64,000 nucleotides of DNA, from positions 1,426,001 through 1,490,000 of the forward strand of contig JAHLEZ010000002.1 in assembly GCA_020726505.1 (NCBI GenBank). Direction: 5' to 3'. Both the position numbers and the translations under genes were made by a program. The stretch comes from Leptodontidium sp. MPI-SDFR-AT-0119. Taxonomy: Eukaryota > Ascomycota > Leotiomycetes > Helotiales > Leptodontidiaceae. Each line of letters begins with the position of its first letter. Position 1 is the stretch's first letter. This document shows positions 43,769-54,672 of the stretch, one piece after another. The notes beneath the pieces were generated by a model. That model searched no databases, was not told the DNA's origin, and saw only the letters and a program-made list of their open reading frames with translations.

Positions 43769-45610
43769 ATGACGCGAGGTCGTCGGTTTTTTGCGCTCGC
43801 CACACTCTTTAATGGAGCATTTTCAGCAGATACCGGCCTCCCATTTCCCATGACATGGTCGAGCAAAAACTTTGGACCAGATGGACCATGGCAAGCGGTT
43901 CAAGTTGGTATTGGAATTCCCGCACAACAAGTTGCTCTCTATCCTGCCGGAACCTTTCGCTCACACGTTCTGACTTCGAAAATTTGCTCTAATGCGACGC
44001 TTTCTCCTGATGTTTGCTTCGCTTCCGCGGCTGGTCTCTACGCTGTCGAAAGCTCAAGTACCGGCCTGGGTACACTTGTACGAGCGCCATCGGCTATGGA
44101 CTTCACACATGGTGGTCTTCAAGTTCAAGGCTCGGACGGAGTTAGCGTGCTGGATCAGATGGATATTGGAATAATGGACAGCTCCAGAGACTCGGTCATT
44201 GTGCCAAATGTTACTTTCGCGACGTACGACAACATCGCAGCAATTTATCCAGGAGGGGATCTCAAGGCACTGCAAGTAGGGACGCTAGCCTTGGGGTATC
44301 TAGGAACTGTGAATCAGAGCTTCACGAGGCCAGGCCAGGATTCGATCAATGGAAGTCTTATCCCAGGATATCTACAGGAGAAAGGGTTGACACCGTCGAA
44401 TACTTTCGGGTTACATATTGGATCTGTCAATCCAAAGATAAAAGGCTCGCTATACTTTGGCGGTTACGACCAGGCTCGAATCTGTGGCAATATATCAACT
44501 CAACAAGGCGGGTTTGCTGGGCTTGAGCCTATTGACGATGGCGAGAAGGGGCTCATCGATCTCCTGGATGTGGGGATCAATGTGTACGACGGCGTGTCCC
44601 CTTTCAATACTTCGAAAATAAGCAACCTTCTTGCGACTGGCAACTCTTCGATTGGTCCTGCTTTGTCGCTTCCGTTGTTTCCGGAAGCTCCGTACCTGAA
44701 TCTTCCTAAAAGCAGTTGCGATGCCATCGCTGCTTGGCTTCCAGTAACATACAATGCCGACCTTGGTCTCTACACCTGGAACACCAAAGACCCACAGTAC
44801 AACCGAATTGTCTCCTCACCAACCGTCCTCAGTTTTGTCTTTCGCAAAGACCAGACCAACACGAAAAACATCACAATAAATGTGCCATTCATGCTCCTCA
44901 ACTTGACTCTTGAAGCACCTCTTGTCGCGTCCAGAACTCCATATTTTCCTTGCAATGCCCAGTCTCATGGCAGATACTCGCTTGGCCGTGCTTTTCTCCA
45001 AGCGGCGTTTGTGGGAGGAAACTGGAATGTCAACAACAATCAGGGGGTATGGTGGTTCGCGCAGGCCCCGGGTCCAAATGTTGGTTCACAAAGTACCGTC
45101 CAGACCATAAAAGATCAGGATACGGCTATTACATCGTCGCCTAACGACTGGGCTGCTAGTTGGGCAGGCTTCTTGGTGCCGCTGAATAGCCAGTCACTGC
45201 AACCTTCCAACACTACAGGGAGCAGTCCTGTATCATCATCGTCCCCGGAGAAGGGAGACTCCGCAAGTTCATCTGCTGGCATGTCAGTTGGCGCAAAAGC
45301 TGGCATTGGAATAGGGGCTGCCGCCTTAGTACTCGGGATTATAGGCCTCTGCGTATTTTTCTGGCATAGGAAGCGGAAGGAGAAAAAGGCGACGCCAGAA
45401 ATGGCTTTGGCGCCGGGTGCGAGGGTTTCGAATATGGAAAGTGTTGCATCCCCAGGGGGGAATTATAGGACTGGAGGGTACGCACCGACTGAGCTGCATG
45501 GCCAGGAAATCCATAACAATCAGACGTACGAGATCGGCAACAGTAAGGATGTGCCATACGGCAATGATCCACAGCCTCTATATGAGTTAGATGAGGGTGT
45601 GCGAAAGTAA
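43769..45610 (+). CDS. Membrane-anchored A1 aspartic-protease-like protein lacking catalytic aspartates
   Basis: 613 residues from the ATG at 43769; the frame extends upstream only with GTG. A signal peptide ends near FNGAFSA. The pepsin-like lobe pattern is visible: IGIPAQQVALYPAG where a protease has VGTPPQ...LDTGS, TFGLHIGSVNPKIKGSLYFGGYD in the middle, and LPLFPEAPYLNLP where a second D-S/T-G is expected. Both catalytic motifs are therefore replaced, so peptidase activity is unlikely. A Ser-rich stalk is followed by one transmembrane helix (IGAAALVLGIIGLCVFFW) and a basic stop (HRKRKEKK), leaving a 75-residue cytosolic tail. Such degenerate A1 proteins occur in many filamentous ascomycetes; the role may be wall sensing or binding (inference). 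Confidence 0.78.
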   Translation: MTRGRRFFALATLFNGAFSADTGLPFPMTWSSKNFGPDGPWQAVQVGIGIPAQQVALYPAGTFRSHVLTSKICSNATLSPDVCFASAAGLYAVESSSTGLGTLVRAPSAMDFTHGGLQVQGSDGVSVLDQMDIGIMDSSRDSVIVPNVTFATYDNIAAIYPGGDLKALQVGTLALGYLGTVNQSFTRPGQDSINGSLIPGYLQEKGLTPSNTFGLHIGSVNPKIKGSLYFGGYDQARICGNISTQQGGFAGLEPIDDGEKGLIDLLDVGINVYDGVSPFNTSKISNLLATGNSSIGPALSLPLFPEAPYLNLPKSSCDAIAAWLPVTYNADLGLYTWNTKDPQYNRIVSSPTVLSFVFRKDQTNTKNITINVPFMLLNLTLEAPLVASRTPYFPCNAQSHGRYSLGRAFLQAAFVGGNWNVNNNQGVWWFAQAPGPNVGSQSTVQTIKDQDTAITSSPNDWAASWAGFLVPLNSQSLQPSNTTGSSPVSSSSPEKGDSASSSAGMSVGAKAGIGIGAAALVLGIIGLCVFFWHRKRKEKKATPEMALAPGARVSNMESVASPGGNYRTGGYAPTELHGQEIHNNQTYEIGNSKDVPYGNDPQPLYELDEGVRK

Positions 45611-46177
45611 TGAATCGTAATCGAGGGACAGAGAATGTGACCGCTTCTGGGCAGATGTATCCAGTTTTGCGCGCCCTATATACCCAATGGCCAGCATAGA
45701 ACACCAAGCTTTCAATGTAATTTTCAAAAAGTCTAGCATGTCTTTTTTGGAGGGGAGGACTTCACAATTTAGGTCCCTCAGTGAGAGTAATAGTCGGTCC
45801 TCCTCCTGTTTTGCTCGGGGCTTTGTAATCGAGAGCCCGCAGATTCAGAGGAGGAGGACCGACTATTATGCCGAATCAGCGTCGACTGTCGGAGATTTGC
45901 ACAGCCACTGTTATCATAAGCGCTGTGGCTATTTTGCCACTTTGATGTTGCCGTATTAATAGCCTCATGAGGCCACAGTAAGGGCTATCTATTTCTGCCC
46001 AGCAGCATAGAAATAGGGCAAGATGAGGTCTATGATGCAGCTGTTACAAGGCCATCTTCCCTTCTGAGCCCACGTCCTGACCTCTTCAACAGTTGACAAA
46101 ACTCAGCAACGGACCACCATCTTTTAAGGTATTAAACCTTGTTCGCTTTCCGTGATCCTAACTCGACAGAGCGATCT
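45611..46177. other. Intergenic region with a long hairpin
   Basis: About 0.57 kb between two plus-strand genes. Its main feature is the 20-bp inverted repeat described separately at 45788-45868. No gene is supported. Confidence 0.5.
45788..45868. repeat. Perfect 20-bp inverted repeat with 41-nt loop
   Basis: The left arm TAATAGTCGGTCCTCC.. (45788-45807) is the exact reverse complement of 45849-45868. In RNA it would form a strong stem about 180 nt after the protease-like stop codon. It could be a transcript-end structure, a small inverted-repeat element, or a remnant; no target duplication is seen. Confidence 0.85.
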
Positions 46178-47469
46178 ATGCAACGAGACTTTCGAGATAC
46201 AAAAAGAAACGCCATGATCGGTCTCAAAGCCTCTCCTTACCTAATCATCGGGTGTGCACTGGCAACCATACTACTCCTCGTCTCTCTGCGCAAACATGCA
46301 GCAGCAGCCTCGACGTCATCGAATTGGGCATTTTCAAATCAACCAACTTCTACGAAGAACAGCAATTTTCAATCTGCCTCTGCAAGAAAAAGGATACCAC
46401 ATCTGAAGTTGGTCGTGCTAGTAATGCAACACTTGGGGTACGCGCTCCCCCATTCTAGTCTCGGGCTGTCGTCTAATGCCCACCTGTCAGTTCCAGAAGA
46501 TCTTCGTTCTAGGTCTACAGGAGCGATCAGACAAGAGAGATGCAATCGTTCTATCTGCATCCTTGACGGGATTTGAGGTAGAGTTTTTCGATGCCGTGAG
46601 AGGCGACCAGGTGTTGGACAAGACTCGACCACCAGTATGTATGACATGCTAGACATCATTGAGAGAGTCTAACAACCGCCCACAGGGTCTTAATCTGAGA
46701 GATGGCGCACTGGGTACCTGGCGTAGTCATCTAAATGCAATTCGCAGGTCCGTACTGACATCCCACGAAAACTTCATTGCAGAATTTGCTGACATTCTGT
46801 GCCTACGTCAGCATAATTGAGAATAACCTCGCAACTGCATTCATCATGGAGGATGATGCTGATTGGGATATCCGTCTCTTATCGCAGCTCCCAGAGTTTG
46901 CCAAAGGTGTTCGCTCACTGTCTGGTATTCCACTTTCCAAGACTCAACACTCTCCGTATGGCGACGATTGGGATATCCTTTGGCCTGGGCACTGCGGAGA
47001 TGTTCTACCCAAGGATGATGATCGTCTATACATCATCAAAAACGAAAAGACCGTTGCACCAAAAGCCCATCAACCTTGGCTGAAAGGCTTGAAGGACTTG
47101 CCTGAAAATACTCGCATAGTTCACAAAGCCGGCGCGCAGATGTGTACATTTGGCTATGCAGTATCTTACCGTGGTGCCCAGAAAATTCTCATGGCACTGG
47201 CCATCAAAGCAGGAGAGAACCTCGCAATCGATAATGGCATGGCATACTTCTGCCGAGACGGCTTTTTGGATATGAAATGCTATTCTGTCGAGCCTCAGCT
47301 ATTTCAACATCATCGTCTTGCTGGTCTGGTCAGCAAAGATAGCGATATCAACATCGGGACTTCTGATGCGGTTCGTCAGAAAGGCGTTACGGATTTCATT
47401 GTTCTGAGTGCGAGATTGAATATGGAGCAGATGATAACAGGATCGGAGACGTATGTTACACAATGGTGA
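46178..47469 (+). CDS. Family 25 glycosyltransferase (type II membrane protein)
   Basis: CDS join(46178..46420, 46491..46634, 46686..46747, 46812..47469), 368 residues, four exons in consistent phase. The short cytosolic N-terminus is followed by a signal anchor (YLIIGCALATILLLVSL), placing the enzyme in the Golgi or ER lumen. GT25 marks: FQKIFVLGLQERSDKRD at the start of the domain, FEVEFFDAVRGDQV, LGTWRSHLNAIRS and the acidic motif FIMEDDADWD for metal and sugar nucleotide. The family transfers galactose or related sugars to lipopolysaccharide or proteins; in fungi the acceptor is poorly known. A nearer ATG at 46214 is an alternative start. Confidence 0.83.
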
Positions 47470-48278
47470 GCGAGACCTGCTGTTGGCAATGTTTTCAAGT
47501 CCTGATTTGAGCCTGGCGTTGGTGGATTGGATTGGATAGGATGGGTAGGGATAGGTGTACAAACATCATGAGCGAATGGTTACGCATCGACTGGAACCTC
47601 TGCCATTTGCCAAAATGTAGAAAATAAAGTGCTTGGTTGGGCCCAAAGTTGTTCTGTTTAGAGCAAAGATGCAAGCGTCCGGTTTCGGTGTTTTAATGAA
47701 CTGTAAGCTCAACTCTGGAGAGAAGATATTAATGCGATAGGCTCAAACGTGGCCCCGAGAAGAATTCAAACATACAAACCCACGTGCGCAAAGTAATTCG
47801 GGTTTCAAACGTGTAAACAAGTGGATCTGTTTGGGGGATAAGCAGGTTGCATTCGCCTAGAAACTCTAATATATCGAAAGCTAAACCTGTTACAGATATG
47901 AATGGATCCAAAATTATTTCTCGTCCAGCACTCCTTGCACATATGACTCTTTAAGTATCTCCTGATGTGATGCAGTCGCCATCCGGTCAAAATATCTATT
48001 GATTTAGGTTTTGTAGGCTGGGGATGTCGGGTTTGGTATACGAGTTGGGAGACTGGGGGTTGGGGGTATAGCATCGCTGGAAAATTCCCACAGTAAGAAG
48101 CTCCTTTTGTCTTCCATCTTTTGCCCGAGATTAGATGTTAAAGGGTTTTCCCCCTTTGTATATAAACTCTGATTTCCGGCACGAATATCAATCCTTTGCC
48201 AGATAGCATCTCATCTCGTTCGTTTCGCTGGAAATAGCACCGCAAAATATCGTTCTAGCTACTGCTACACTCGGCAAT
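47470..48278. other. Intergenic region
   Basis: About 0.8 kb; it begins with a short GGATTGGAT-type repeat (47520-47555). A TATA-like TGTATATAAACTC lies about 120 bp upstream of the next gene (48157-48170) and is a plausible promoter element. Confidence 0.45.
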
Positions 48279-49295
48279 ATGCACTCATCTACTTTCTTGC
48301 AAGTTTTAGGAGGAACTATGTTTCTCCAAACGGCGCTCTCTTCTGCTGTACTCCCAAGACGATTGTTCGTAGACATCAACTCTACGGTCACGACTATCTT
48401 CCAGTTCTCGAGCCCGGCAACGCTGGAAAACCTCGCGGTCCGTGGGAATGGCGAGATTCTGGTCACGTCTGGTCAATCGCGATTGCTATACCAAGTCTCC
48501 CCTAACCCCGGGGATATTCCAATCTTGGTTACCCAGATCCCTGGGGTAAGCAGCATTCAAGGCGTCGTCGAGCTCGAGCCTGATATCTTCTACGTCCTGG
48601 CTCAGAACATCACCGGCCTTACAGTCATACCTAGCACGATCGCCTTATGGAGAGTCGATCTGAACCAACTTACTGTAGCAGAAGACAGGACAGTGCTACA
48701 ACCAGCTGCGATTCAGCTCGTAGCGAGAATACCAGAAGGAGTATTGTTCAACGGCATGTGTCGTCTTTCCCCGAGCGATAACTCGAACCTCCTGATCTCC
48801 GACTCGATGAATGCGACGATTACCATCATCGATGTACACACCGGGATCTACAAAACAGTTATCTCTAATCCATTGATGGAGTATCTGCCAACAGGTCTCA
48901 CGGTTGGCGTTAACGGCATTCACGTTCATGGGTCGGACCTCTTCTTCACGAACTTCAATCGAGCCATCTTTGCCCGTATTCCTATCTCACTGCGTACAGG
49001 CGAAGCAACTGGACCTGCTCAGGTCGTGGTCAATGGGACGGCGGGCGATGATTTCATATTGTCTGAGGATGGGAACAAGGCGTACCTGGCACTGTGGGGA
49101 CGAAATGAGATCGCTGAGGTCGATGTACGTGGGCGAGCTGTCAGAGTAGTTGCTACCTCACCGATTCTGGAGGCAAGCTCTGCAGTTGCTTGGGGGAGAG
49201 GACTGGTAGATCAGAACAGTTTGTATGTTTCGGCTGGAAATAGTGGGGTGGGGACTGCGATGACAGGAACGGTTGCGAGGGTTGATCTTCGCTAG
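48279..49295 (+). CDS. Secreted six-bladed beta-propeller protein (SMP-30/hetero-Diels-Alderase-like)
   Basis: 338 residues, one exon, with a signal peptide (MHSSTFLQVLGGTMFLQTALSSA). Repeated strand patterns fit a six-bladed propeller: LENLAVRGNGEILVTSG, FNGMCRLSPSDNSNLLISDS, TGLTVGVNGIHVHGSDLFFTN and DDFILSEDGNKAYLAL. The NG..L..SDS motif is shared with SMP-30/gluconolactonase-like enzymes and with the fungal family annotated after the hetero-Diels-Alderases of tropolone-sesquiterpene pathways. No polyketide or terpene genes lie nearby, so a biosynthetic role is not supported by context. Confidence 0.65.
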   Translation: MHSSTFLQVLGGTMFLQTALSSAVLPRRLFVDINSTVTTIFQFSSPATLENLAVRGNGEILVTSGQSRLLYQVSPNPGDIPILVTQIPGVSSIQGVVELEPDIFYVLAQNITGLTVIPSTIALWRVDLNQLTVAEDRTVLQPAAIQLVARIPEGVLFNGMCRLSPSDNSNLLISDSMNATITIIDVHTGIYKTVISNPLMEYLPTGLTVGVNGIHVHGSDLFFTNFNRAIFARIPISLRTGEATGPAQVVVNGTAGDDFILSEDGNKAYLALWGRNEIAEVDVRGRAVRVVATSPILEASSAVAWGRGLVDQNSLYVSAGNSGVGTAMTGTVARVDLR

Positions 49296-49700
49296 TTGAC
49301 AAACCTAGGGGAGGAAGCATCTACTGTTTTGATGGAAGCGGTGATGGGACTGGTGTGATAAAACTGTTTCTTGTATAGTAGCTGCAATAGACTTGTTTCT
49401 TCAATCATTCAGGGCAATGGCCAAGGGCTGGCCCTACGTTCCGTTTCAAACCAACAGCGTCCTCCCGTATGGGAGTACAGCAGTTTACATTTTATGTAGT
49501 TGAAAGCTGAAATAAAAAACTTGATTAAAGAACTTGAAGAGAGAATAGGCGTAACAAGTTTTAATGATCTTCGGCCATATTCCAGCTATTCGTTACATGG
49601 CTCTAAGTGGAGAAAGCTGATCTCCAGCGATCCGATGTAACGCTCCAAGCTCAAGGTACGGCATCATAAACAAAGGTATGGGAGATGACTAAAACAACCC
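49296..49700. other. Spacer between convergent genes
   Basis: About 0.4 kb between convergent 3' ends. Nothing else is seen. Confidence 0.5.
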
Positions 49701-50966
49701 CTAGAAGAACAAGAGGAAGACCAACCCGGCAGATAGAACCCCCACCAGGGAAGAGGTCACCGAAGGTACGAAACTTGAGACCCCTCGTCCAGTTGAGCCA
49801 CTGTTTCCCCCATTGCCAGCACCATTACTAGTTGGGTTTCCAGAAGGTGCAGAACCGCTTGATCCACCACCACCGCCCCTATTGTCAGTGTTCGCGACGC
49901 CACCATTTTCGGTGAGTGTAGCTGCGCCAGTGAGGGTTTGCTGGGAAGTGAGGTCGACGCCGAATGAGATCCAAGCGAAGATTCCGTCCTCCACGCTATC
50001 ACCGAGATAGCTGTATTCAACAAACGGATCATGCCCGTTCGCGACTCCTGTCGAAAGAATGCTGTCATCTGCGTTGGTGGTTAAAGTTTGAATGTTGGTT
50101 GTATAGACACCTGTTGCTTCCACTTCGCTAATGAGACCTTGGTCGAAGTACAGCTGGCCGACATGGGAGACATACCCACCCGCATAGGTACCGTTTTCGA
50201 AAGAAGTGCCATTGAAATGAACCAGGACGTGGATGTGGGTCGCTCGGCCGGTGTAATGGCCAGGAAAGAGTGTGGTGAATTGCGCTACTCCATCGGCATC
50301 AGATGGCTGCAATCCTCTCATGAAAGTGTTGTCCAAATTTGAGGGATCAGCTATCCCAACTCCATTTCCTCTAGTCACGATACCGGAATACACGCCGGTA
50401 GAATTGCAGCTCCAAATTTCGAGGACGGCGTTGGTGACAGGGTCGCAGGTTGAGATATCCAATACTTGGGCGTCGAGGATTAAAGATAGGCCAGCTTGGT
50501 CTTCGCTCACGTTTTCTCGCACATATTCACCGCCAACCCAGTAGGGGCCTAGGGTTACTTCCGGAGAGAGGATACAGGAGCTGTTGGAGGAAAATAAACT
50601 GGATGAATCGGTATCGGAAGAGTAGTTCACAGATGAGTGGTGATCGGTGTCGAGGGGTCCCGCACGGGCACGGAGGAATGGAGCAGCTATATCGTCAGAA
50701 TCGCTTATTCGTTGGCGAAGAGGCATCTTACTTGTGGAGAGCCCTCGCTTTTGGCGGATTTTCTGAGCAGTGGCAGCACGACGGGTAATGGCTCTTTGCT
50801 CAAGTCCAGAATCTTTGAGCTTCTTGGCACAATGACTGAGATCCTTCTTGCTGAGTTTTGCGAAAGCAGCTCTCTCAGCAATCTCGTGAGAGTGGTCATC
50901 GCCGGGATGAGCGAGGACGGCGGCGACTAGAATTGAAGCTGCCACAGCAGCAGAGAGGAAAAGCAT
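49701..50966 (-). CDS. Secreted, GPI-anchored intradiol ring-cleavage dioxygenase-like protein
   Basis: 421 residues from the ATG at 50966; upstream codons in frame begin with TTG. The signal peptide MLFLSAAVAASILVAAVLAHP is followed by a helical propeptide-like stretch. The intradiol dioxygenase core has LGPYWVGGEYVREN near residue 140 (first Tyr ligand), LEIWSCNSTGVYSG near 190 (second Tyr) and FPGHYTGRATHIHVLVHF near 240 (two His ligands). These are the four Fe(III) ligands of catechol/protocatechuate dioxygenases. The C-terminus has a Gly/Ser/Asn-rich spacer and a hydrophobic tail (SSLVGVLSAGLVFLLFF) typical of GPI attachment. It may oxidise aromatic compounds outside the cell; the substrate is unknown. 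Confidence 0.85.
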   Translation of the reverse strand: MLFLSAAVAASILVAAVLAHPGDDHSHEIAERAAFAKLSKKDLSHCAKKLKDSGLEQRAITRRAATAQKIRQKRGLSTSKMPLRQRISDSDDIAAPFLRARAGPLDTDHHSSVNYSSDTDSSSLFSSNSSCILSPEVTLGPYWVGGEYVRENVSEDQAGLSLILDAQVLDISTCDPVTNAVLEIWSCNSTGVYSGIVTRGNGVGIADPSNLDNTFMRGLQPSDADGVAQFTTLFPGHYTGRATHIHVLVHFNGTSFENGTYAGGYVSHVGQLYFDQGLISEVEATGVYTTNIQTLTTNADDSILSTGVANGHDPFVEYSYLGDSVEDGIFAWISFGVDLTSQQTLTGAATLTENGGVANTDNRGGGGGSSGSAPSGNPTSNGAGNGGNSGSTGRGVSSFVPSVTSSLVGVLSAGLVFLLFF

Positions 50967-52132
50967 GTCGAGGAGGATAATGTTCAAGATTTAAGATGTG
51001 AATGAATATGAGTGTGAAGAAGTTGAGGGCGGGGGTGAGAGTGAGTAGATGAAGAGCGGATACAACTTATAAATGAGACATATCCACTCAGTCAAGATTG
51101 CGCCAAAGTCCCGGCAATTCTTGGCAACTGTTTTACTCCTGTGGTATCTTAGCGAAACATCTTTGTTTATTCCCATACATGTCCAATTACAGGTTTCCGG
51201 TGTTCTCGAGCTCGGGCTACAGAAATCCTGGTTTGAGGTCGATTAAACAACTGTCGAGGATAGCGATGGAAGGAAGAATATCGTGCGAAAATAGGAGGAC
51301 GATGCTCTTTAGAGACACCAGCCTTACGCTATGGACAAGGTTAATTTCACTTGGCACTGGCAGAATGTCGGTTTTCTGGGCGGCTGTGTAAAGTGACGTT
51401 GCCTGCAACTCGTTGGAGGAGCACTGCCACACTGAGGCTCCCCCCACATTGGCATGGACGACCAACAATTTAGAAATATGAAAGTGCAAGAAGGAGAAGG
51501 TACGGAAATATGTCTTGGAAAGAAATTAGTTTTGGCCTTGAATAAAGCACTATCGGGAATTTTGCGCAGATTATCACAACAGCGAGTGTGGGAAATATCA
51601 AAGTAGAATACGCAGTTGTAACATAAAGTTGTAACATTCCTTCGAATTTTGAAGCGTGAGTAAATTGTATTTCGGGCGTAATGATTAGGGTATCATTTTA
51701 GACATCCTGTAGAGCCAGCTGAACCGAAAAGACAACGACTCGCCTTTACTAGAGCTCTGGACGAGGAAAGGGCCGAATCCAAGGGCTTGGTTACGTCCAA
51801 CTACCAATACAAAGCCTTCGGATACTTGCTGCCGCTGCACTATGCCAGTGCTTGGAGTTAGTGCACCACACCTTCCCCAAACCCCTCACACCTCAACTCG
51901 TTCCCCAGTCCTCATCCACGTCAAAAGAATCGTCGCCCACTTCTCCACAAAGCTTGTTTTGTGACTTGTCTTGTTATCGTTCGGTCCTTTATTTCGTAAG
52001 CAGTCACAATATCTTCCCGTGCCCCGCACTCTTCCATGTTGTTTTCTGTGTTGAATACTTTCCACTGCCTACGTCCATAATACAACATCTCGATTTTAAC
52101 TTCAACTTCAATCAATAGACCGCCCGGCAACG
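50967..52132. other. Divergent intergenic region
   Basis: 1.17 kb between the dioxygenase-like gene and a small membrane-protein gene. Short frames have no recognisable motif. Confidence 0.5.
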
Positions 52133-52506
52133 ATGGTGAATAACACGGTACGTGTGTCCATGCGAAGTTTCCCCGCACATCGTCCTGGGGATGCTTCTCC
52201 TTCATGCTCTAACGACCCCCTCTGCTCTTAATCGAACCAATATACTGATCTTGTATAAAGGTCATCATACCAGTTGCGGTTCTAGCTTCCATATGTGTAT
52301 GCATGTTCGTCTTCATGTGGTGGTGGTTTCCTCGTGCGTGGGCAAGAGGCGATGCTTCAGACAGAGCAGAATACGACGAGCGGAAGCGACAACGAGAACT
52401 TGCTGAGGAGACAGCAGTTGGGAGTGAGGGGGACACGGGTGTTGAGCTTGGTGAAAGGACGCCTCAGGCGAGGGTCACCTACGTGCCACCAGTCACACCA
52501 TACTAG
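52133..52506 (+). CDS. Small single-pass membrane protein, 86 residues
   Basis: CDS join(52133..52147, 52261..52506). The first exon has five codons (MVNNT) and a GTACGT donor; the 113-nt intron ends ATAAAG. The second exon starts in phase with a hydrophobic helix (VIIPVAVLASICVCMFVFMWWWF) and continues as a charged tail (AEYDERKRQRELAEE), ending PPVTPY. Without the tiny first exon there is no suitable start. The architecture (short lumenal end, one helix, basic/acidic tail) suggests a small organelle or plasma-membrane subunit; the family is not recognised. Confidence 0.6.
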
Positions 52507-52809
52507 ACAAAGTTGTTGGAGATCTGCATTCAGTATGTTAAGACCGTCCAGAATCAACCAATGGTTGTTAATTGATATAGCTAGGTCTGATATGGACTAT
52601 CCGCTCGAAGATGGAGAATGAGATACATGAGAGGAGATGAATAATGAACGGTTAAGCACTGCACATGGGAAGCAGATTTATGGCGTTAGCGATTGAAAAC
52701 ACAAACAAGCCAGACGGTTGGATAATCCCAAAACTCGACGACACACGAGATAGAGTTTAAGTGATTCCATATCAAATCAAGCCTGGCGTTCTTTTGTATT
52801 AAGTATCCT
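52507..52809. other. Spacer between convergent genes
   Basis: About 300 bp between the small membrane-protein gene and the transcription-factor gene; no feature noticed. Confidence 0.45.
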
Positions 52810-54672
52810 TTATAATGATTGCGTTATTGTCCGTGGCCAATCCAAATACCCCTGCATACCTATGGGCAGATTCTTGAAGATCCCATCCAGTTGAAAAACA
52901 GCCTCCCTATTCGGGGTTCCCCAATTCTCATTTGTCCAATCGCAAGACTTCACTGGATAAACGAGGACCATGATGGCAGCGAAATGACCTAGCAGAATCT
53001 GCATCACCGGGTTGTCGGGTGAGACGAGAAGCTGGAATTCCGCGTGGGGCAAGGAAGACAACGACGAGCAGAGGTTCGCGCAGTCGAAATAGCCTGATGT
53101 CCTTGTTTTGGATCCTAGGTGTGATGGTGGGTTGTAGGGAATGGTCGAGAAAGGAAGCCAGCCATCTCGTGAGGAGTGAGCGAGCGATTTCACGATGTCC
53201 AGAAGATATCGAAGGACTTTCCTCTCGAGTGGTTGCTGGCAAAGTGGACCTAAAGCCTCCAACGACCTAGTACCTAAAACAATAGACTCCGGGTCTATAT
53301 CAGGGAGAAATCGGACTTTGGAAGATACAATCTGTAGTTGCGATTCTTGGTCAAGATGTTGGAAGGCAGTTCCGAGTTGGTTTGGCCATTGCTGATCAAG
53401 GATCATTTGACAGCCGCGAATCATAGTAAGAAACTCTTCAACACTTTCACCAATGTAGGATGATTGCATTGCTAAGGCGTAGCAAGTTGCAAGCATGGCA
53501 TCTGCATCCGCACTGGTTTTGGGTGGACGTGATAGTGCTTCATTGAGGCCCCGAATGGCGACGAGACCTGACTAGCATTAGCGCTTGATCTACTGTACTT
53601 GGCCCACTTTTATTAAAACCGAGAAGCAAAAACGAGGTAGCACTCCTCTCAAACCAAACTGATACAAGCCGCGCTAGCAACGACGACTTATGTTTTAACA
53701 TTCTTGTCGAGGCTGGAGATATAATAGTCAATCAAAGTAAACAAACCATTAACGATGGAAAAGAAAAACCAAAAGCAAAAACGTACAACAGCAGGTATTC
53801 GCTGGTGGTCACCCACCCAACTACTAATCTGCCGATCTGATGCTTGTGTATGGCAGAGCGGACGGGATGCCCAAATCTCATCAGTCTATGGTCGTACGTG
53901 GCAGATTTTGTGCGATTTCACAGTATATACCAGATGAAAATTTGAAATTTGGGCTTAGAACACCAACAAATCCCATGAGATTCAGCCCCAGGACAACGAA
54001 ATCAACTCACGGTGAGAAAGACCAACCTCTTGAAGGTCTGAAGTACTTGTGAAACTCAAGTGGCTTGCTGAAAGTGCAAGCAGAGAATGTACCAGGAAGT
54101 CATACTAAGTCAGACAAACAGTCAATCATGTGCCCCTTTATTAAGCGAGAATTTCAAACAACAGCAAACTCACAGAATGGGAAAATGATGCAATACTTGT
54201 TACCCAGACTTTTGAATTACCTAGAGGCAAGTGTGGGAAACAGGTGATGATGAAATGGTGGAAGAGTCTCAGGTCTGTGAGGCTGAATTCACCAGGCGTG
54301 CTTTGCAGACTTGGTCTTAGGTGCAGTGATGACTCGTTGCTGGTTAGCAGGTGCGAATATTTTGCTGTTTGGTAAATTGCTGGTTTGTCTGGGCCATATG
54401 TACATGGAGTGCTTATTTTGATGCAGTTGACGCAGGAAGGTCGGTTTTCGGGACACTGAAGAAGGGTCAGTACCTTGGTCTCTACTGCGACTTAGGGACT
54501 TGGGTACCTTGATCTTACGCCGTTTGCATGTATGACATCCTCGACGAGATTTGGTGTGGCTCTTTCGGGTAGCTTGAGCGAAGGAGGGATGCACAGCATC
54601 ACCCTTGGAGTTGGGAGTGTAGCTGATGAATGCTGGAAGAACGTTGATTGTGGCATCGCTTGGATCGTCCAT
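52810..54672 (-). CDS. Zn2Cys6 fungal transcription factor
   Basis: CDS complement(join(52810..53567, 54011..54104, 54175..54455, 54508..54672)), with exon two starting at 54455; about 432 residues. The DNA-binding cluster RRGCHTCKRRKIKCPENRPSC..C..C lies near residues 45-75 and spans the first intron, giving C-X2-C-X6-C-X6-C-X2-C-X6-C. Downstream is the usual middle region: DLRLFHHF, FSHSYDFLVHSLLALSASHL, then LSHRLVAIRGLNEAL and MLATCYALAMQSSYIG. Nuclear activator or repressor; targets unknown. The third intron (443 nt) is long for this window, but its ends (GTGAGT, GTCAG) restore the phase and a family-typical junction. The second exon may end at 54174. Confidence 0.78.

Noticed and set aside
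54105..54173. Stop codons in the Zn2Cys6 gene after SIASFSHS
   Set aside because: They fall in a 69-nt intron (GTGAGT..ACTTAG) whose removal restores the usual fungal middle-homology sequence.
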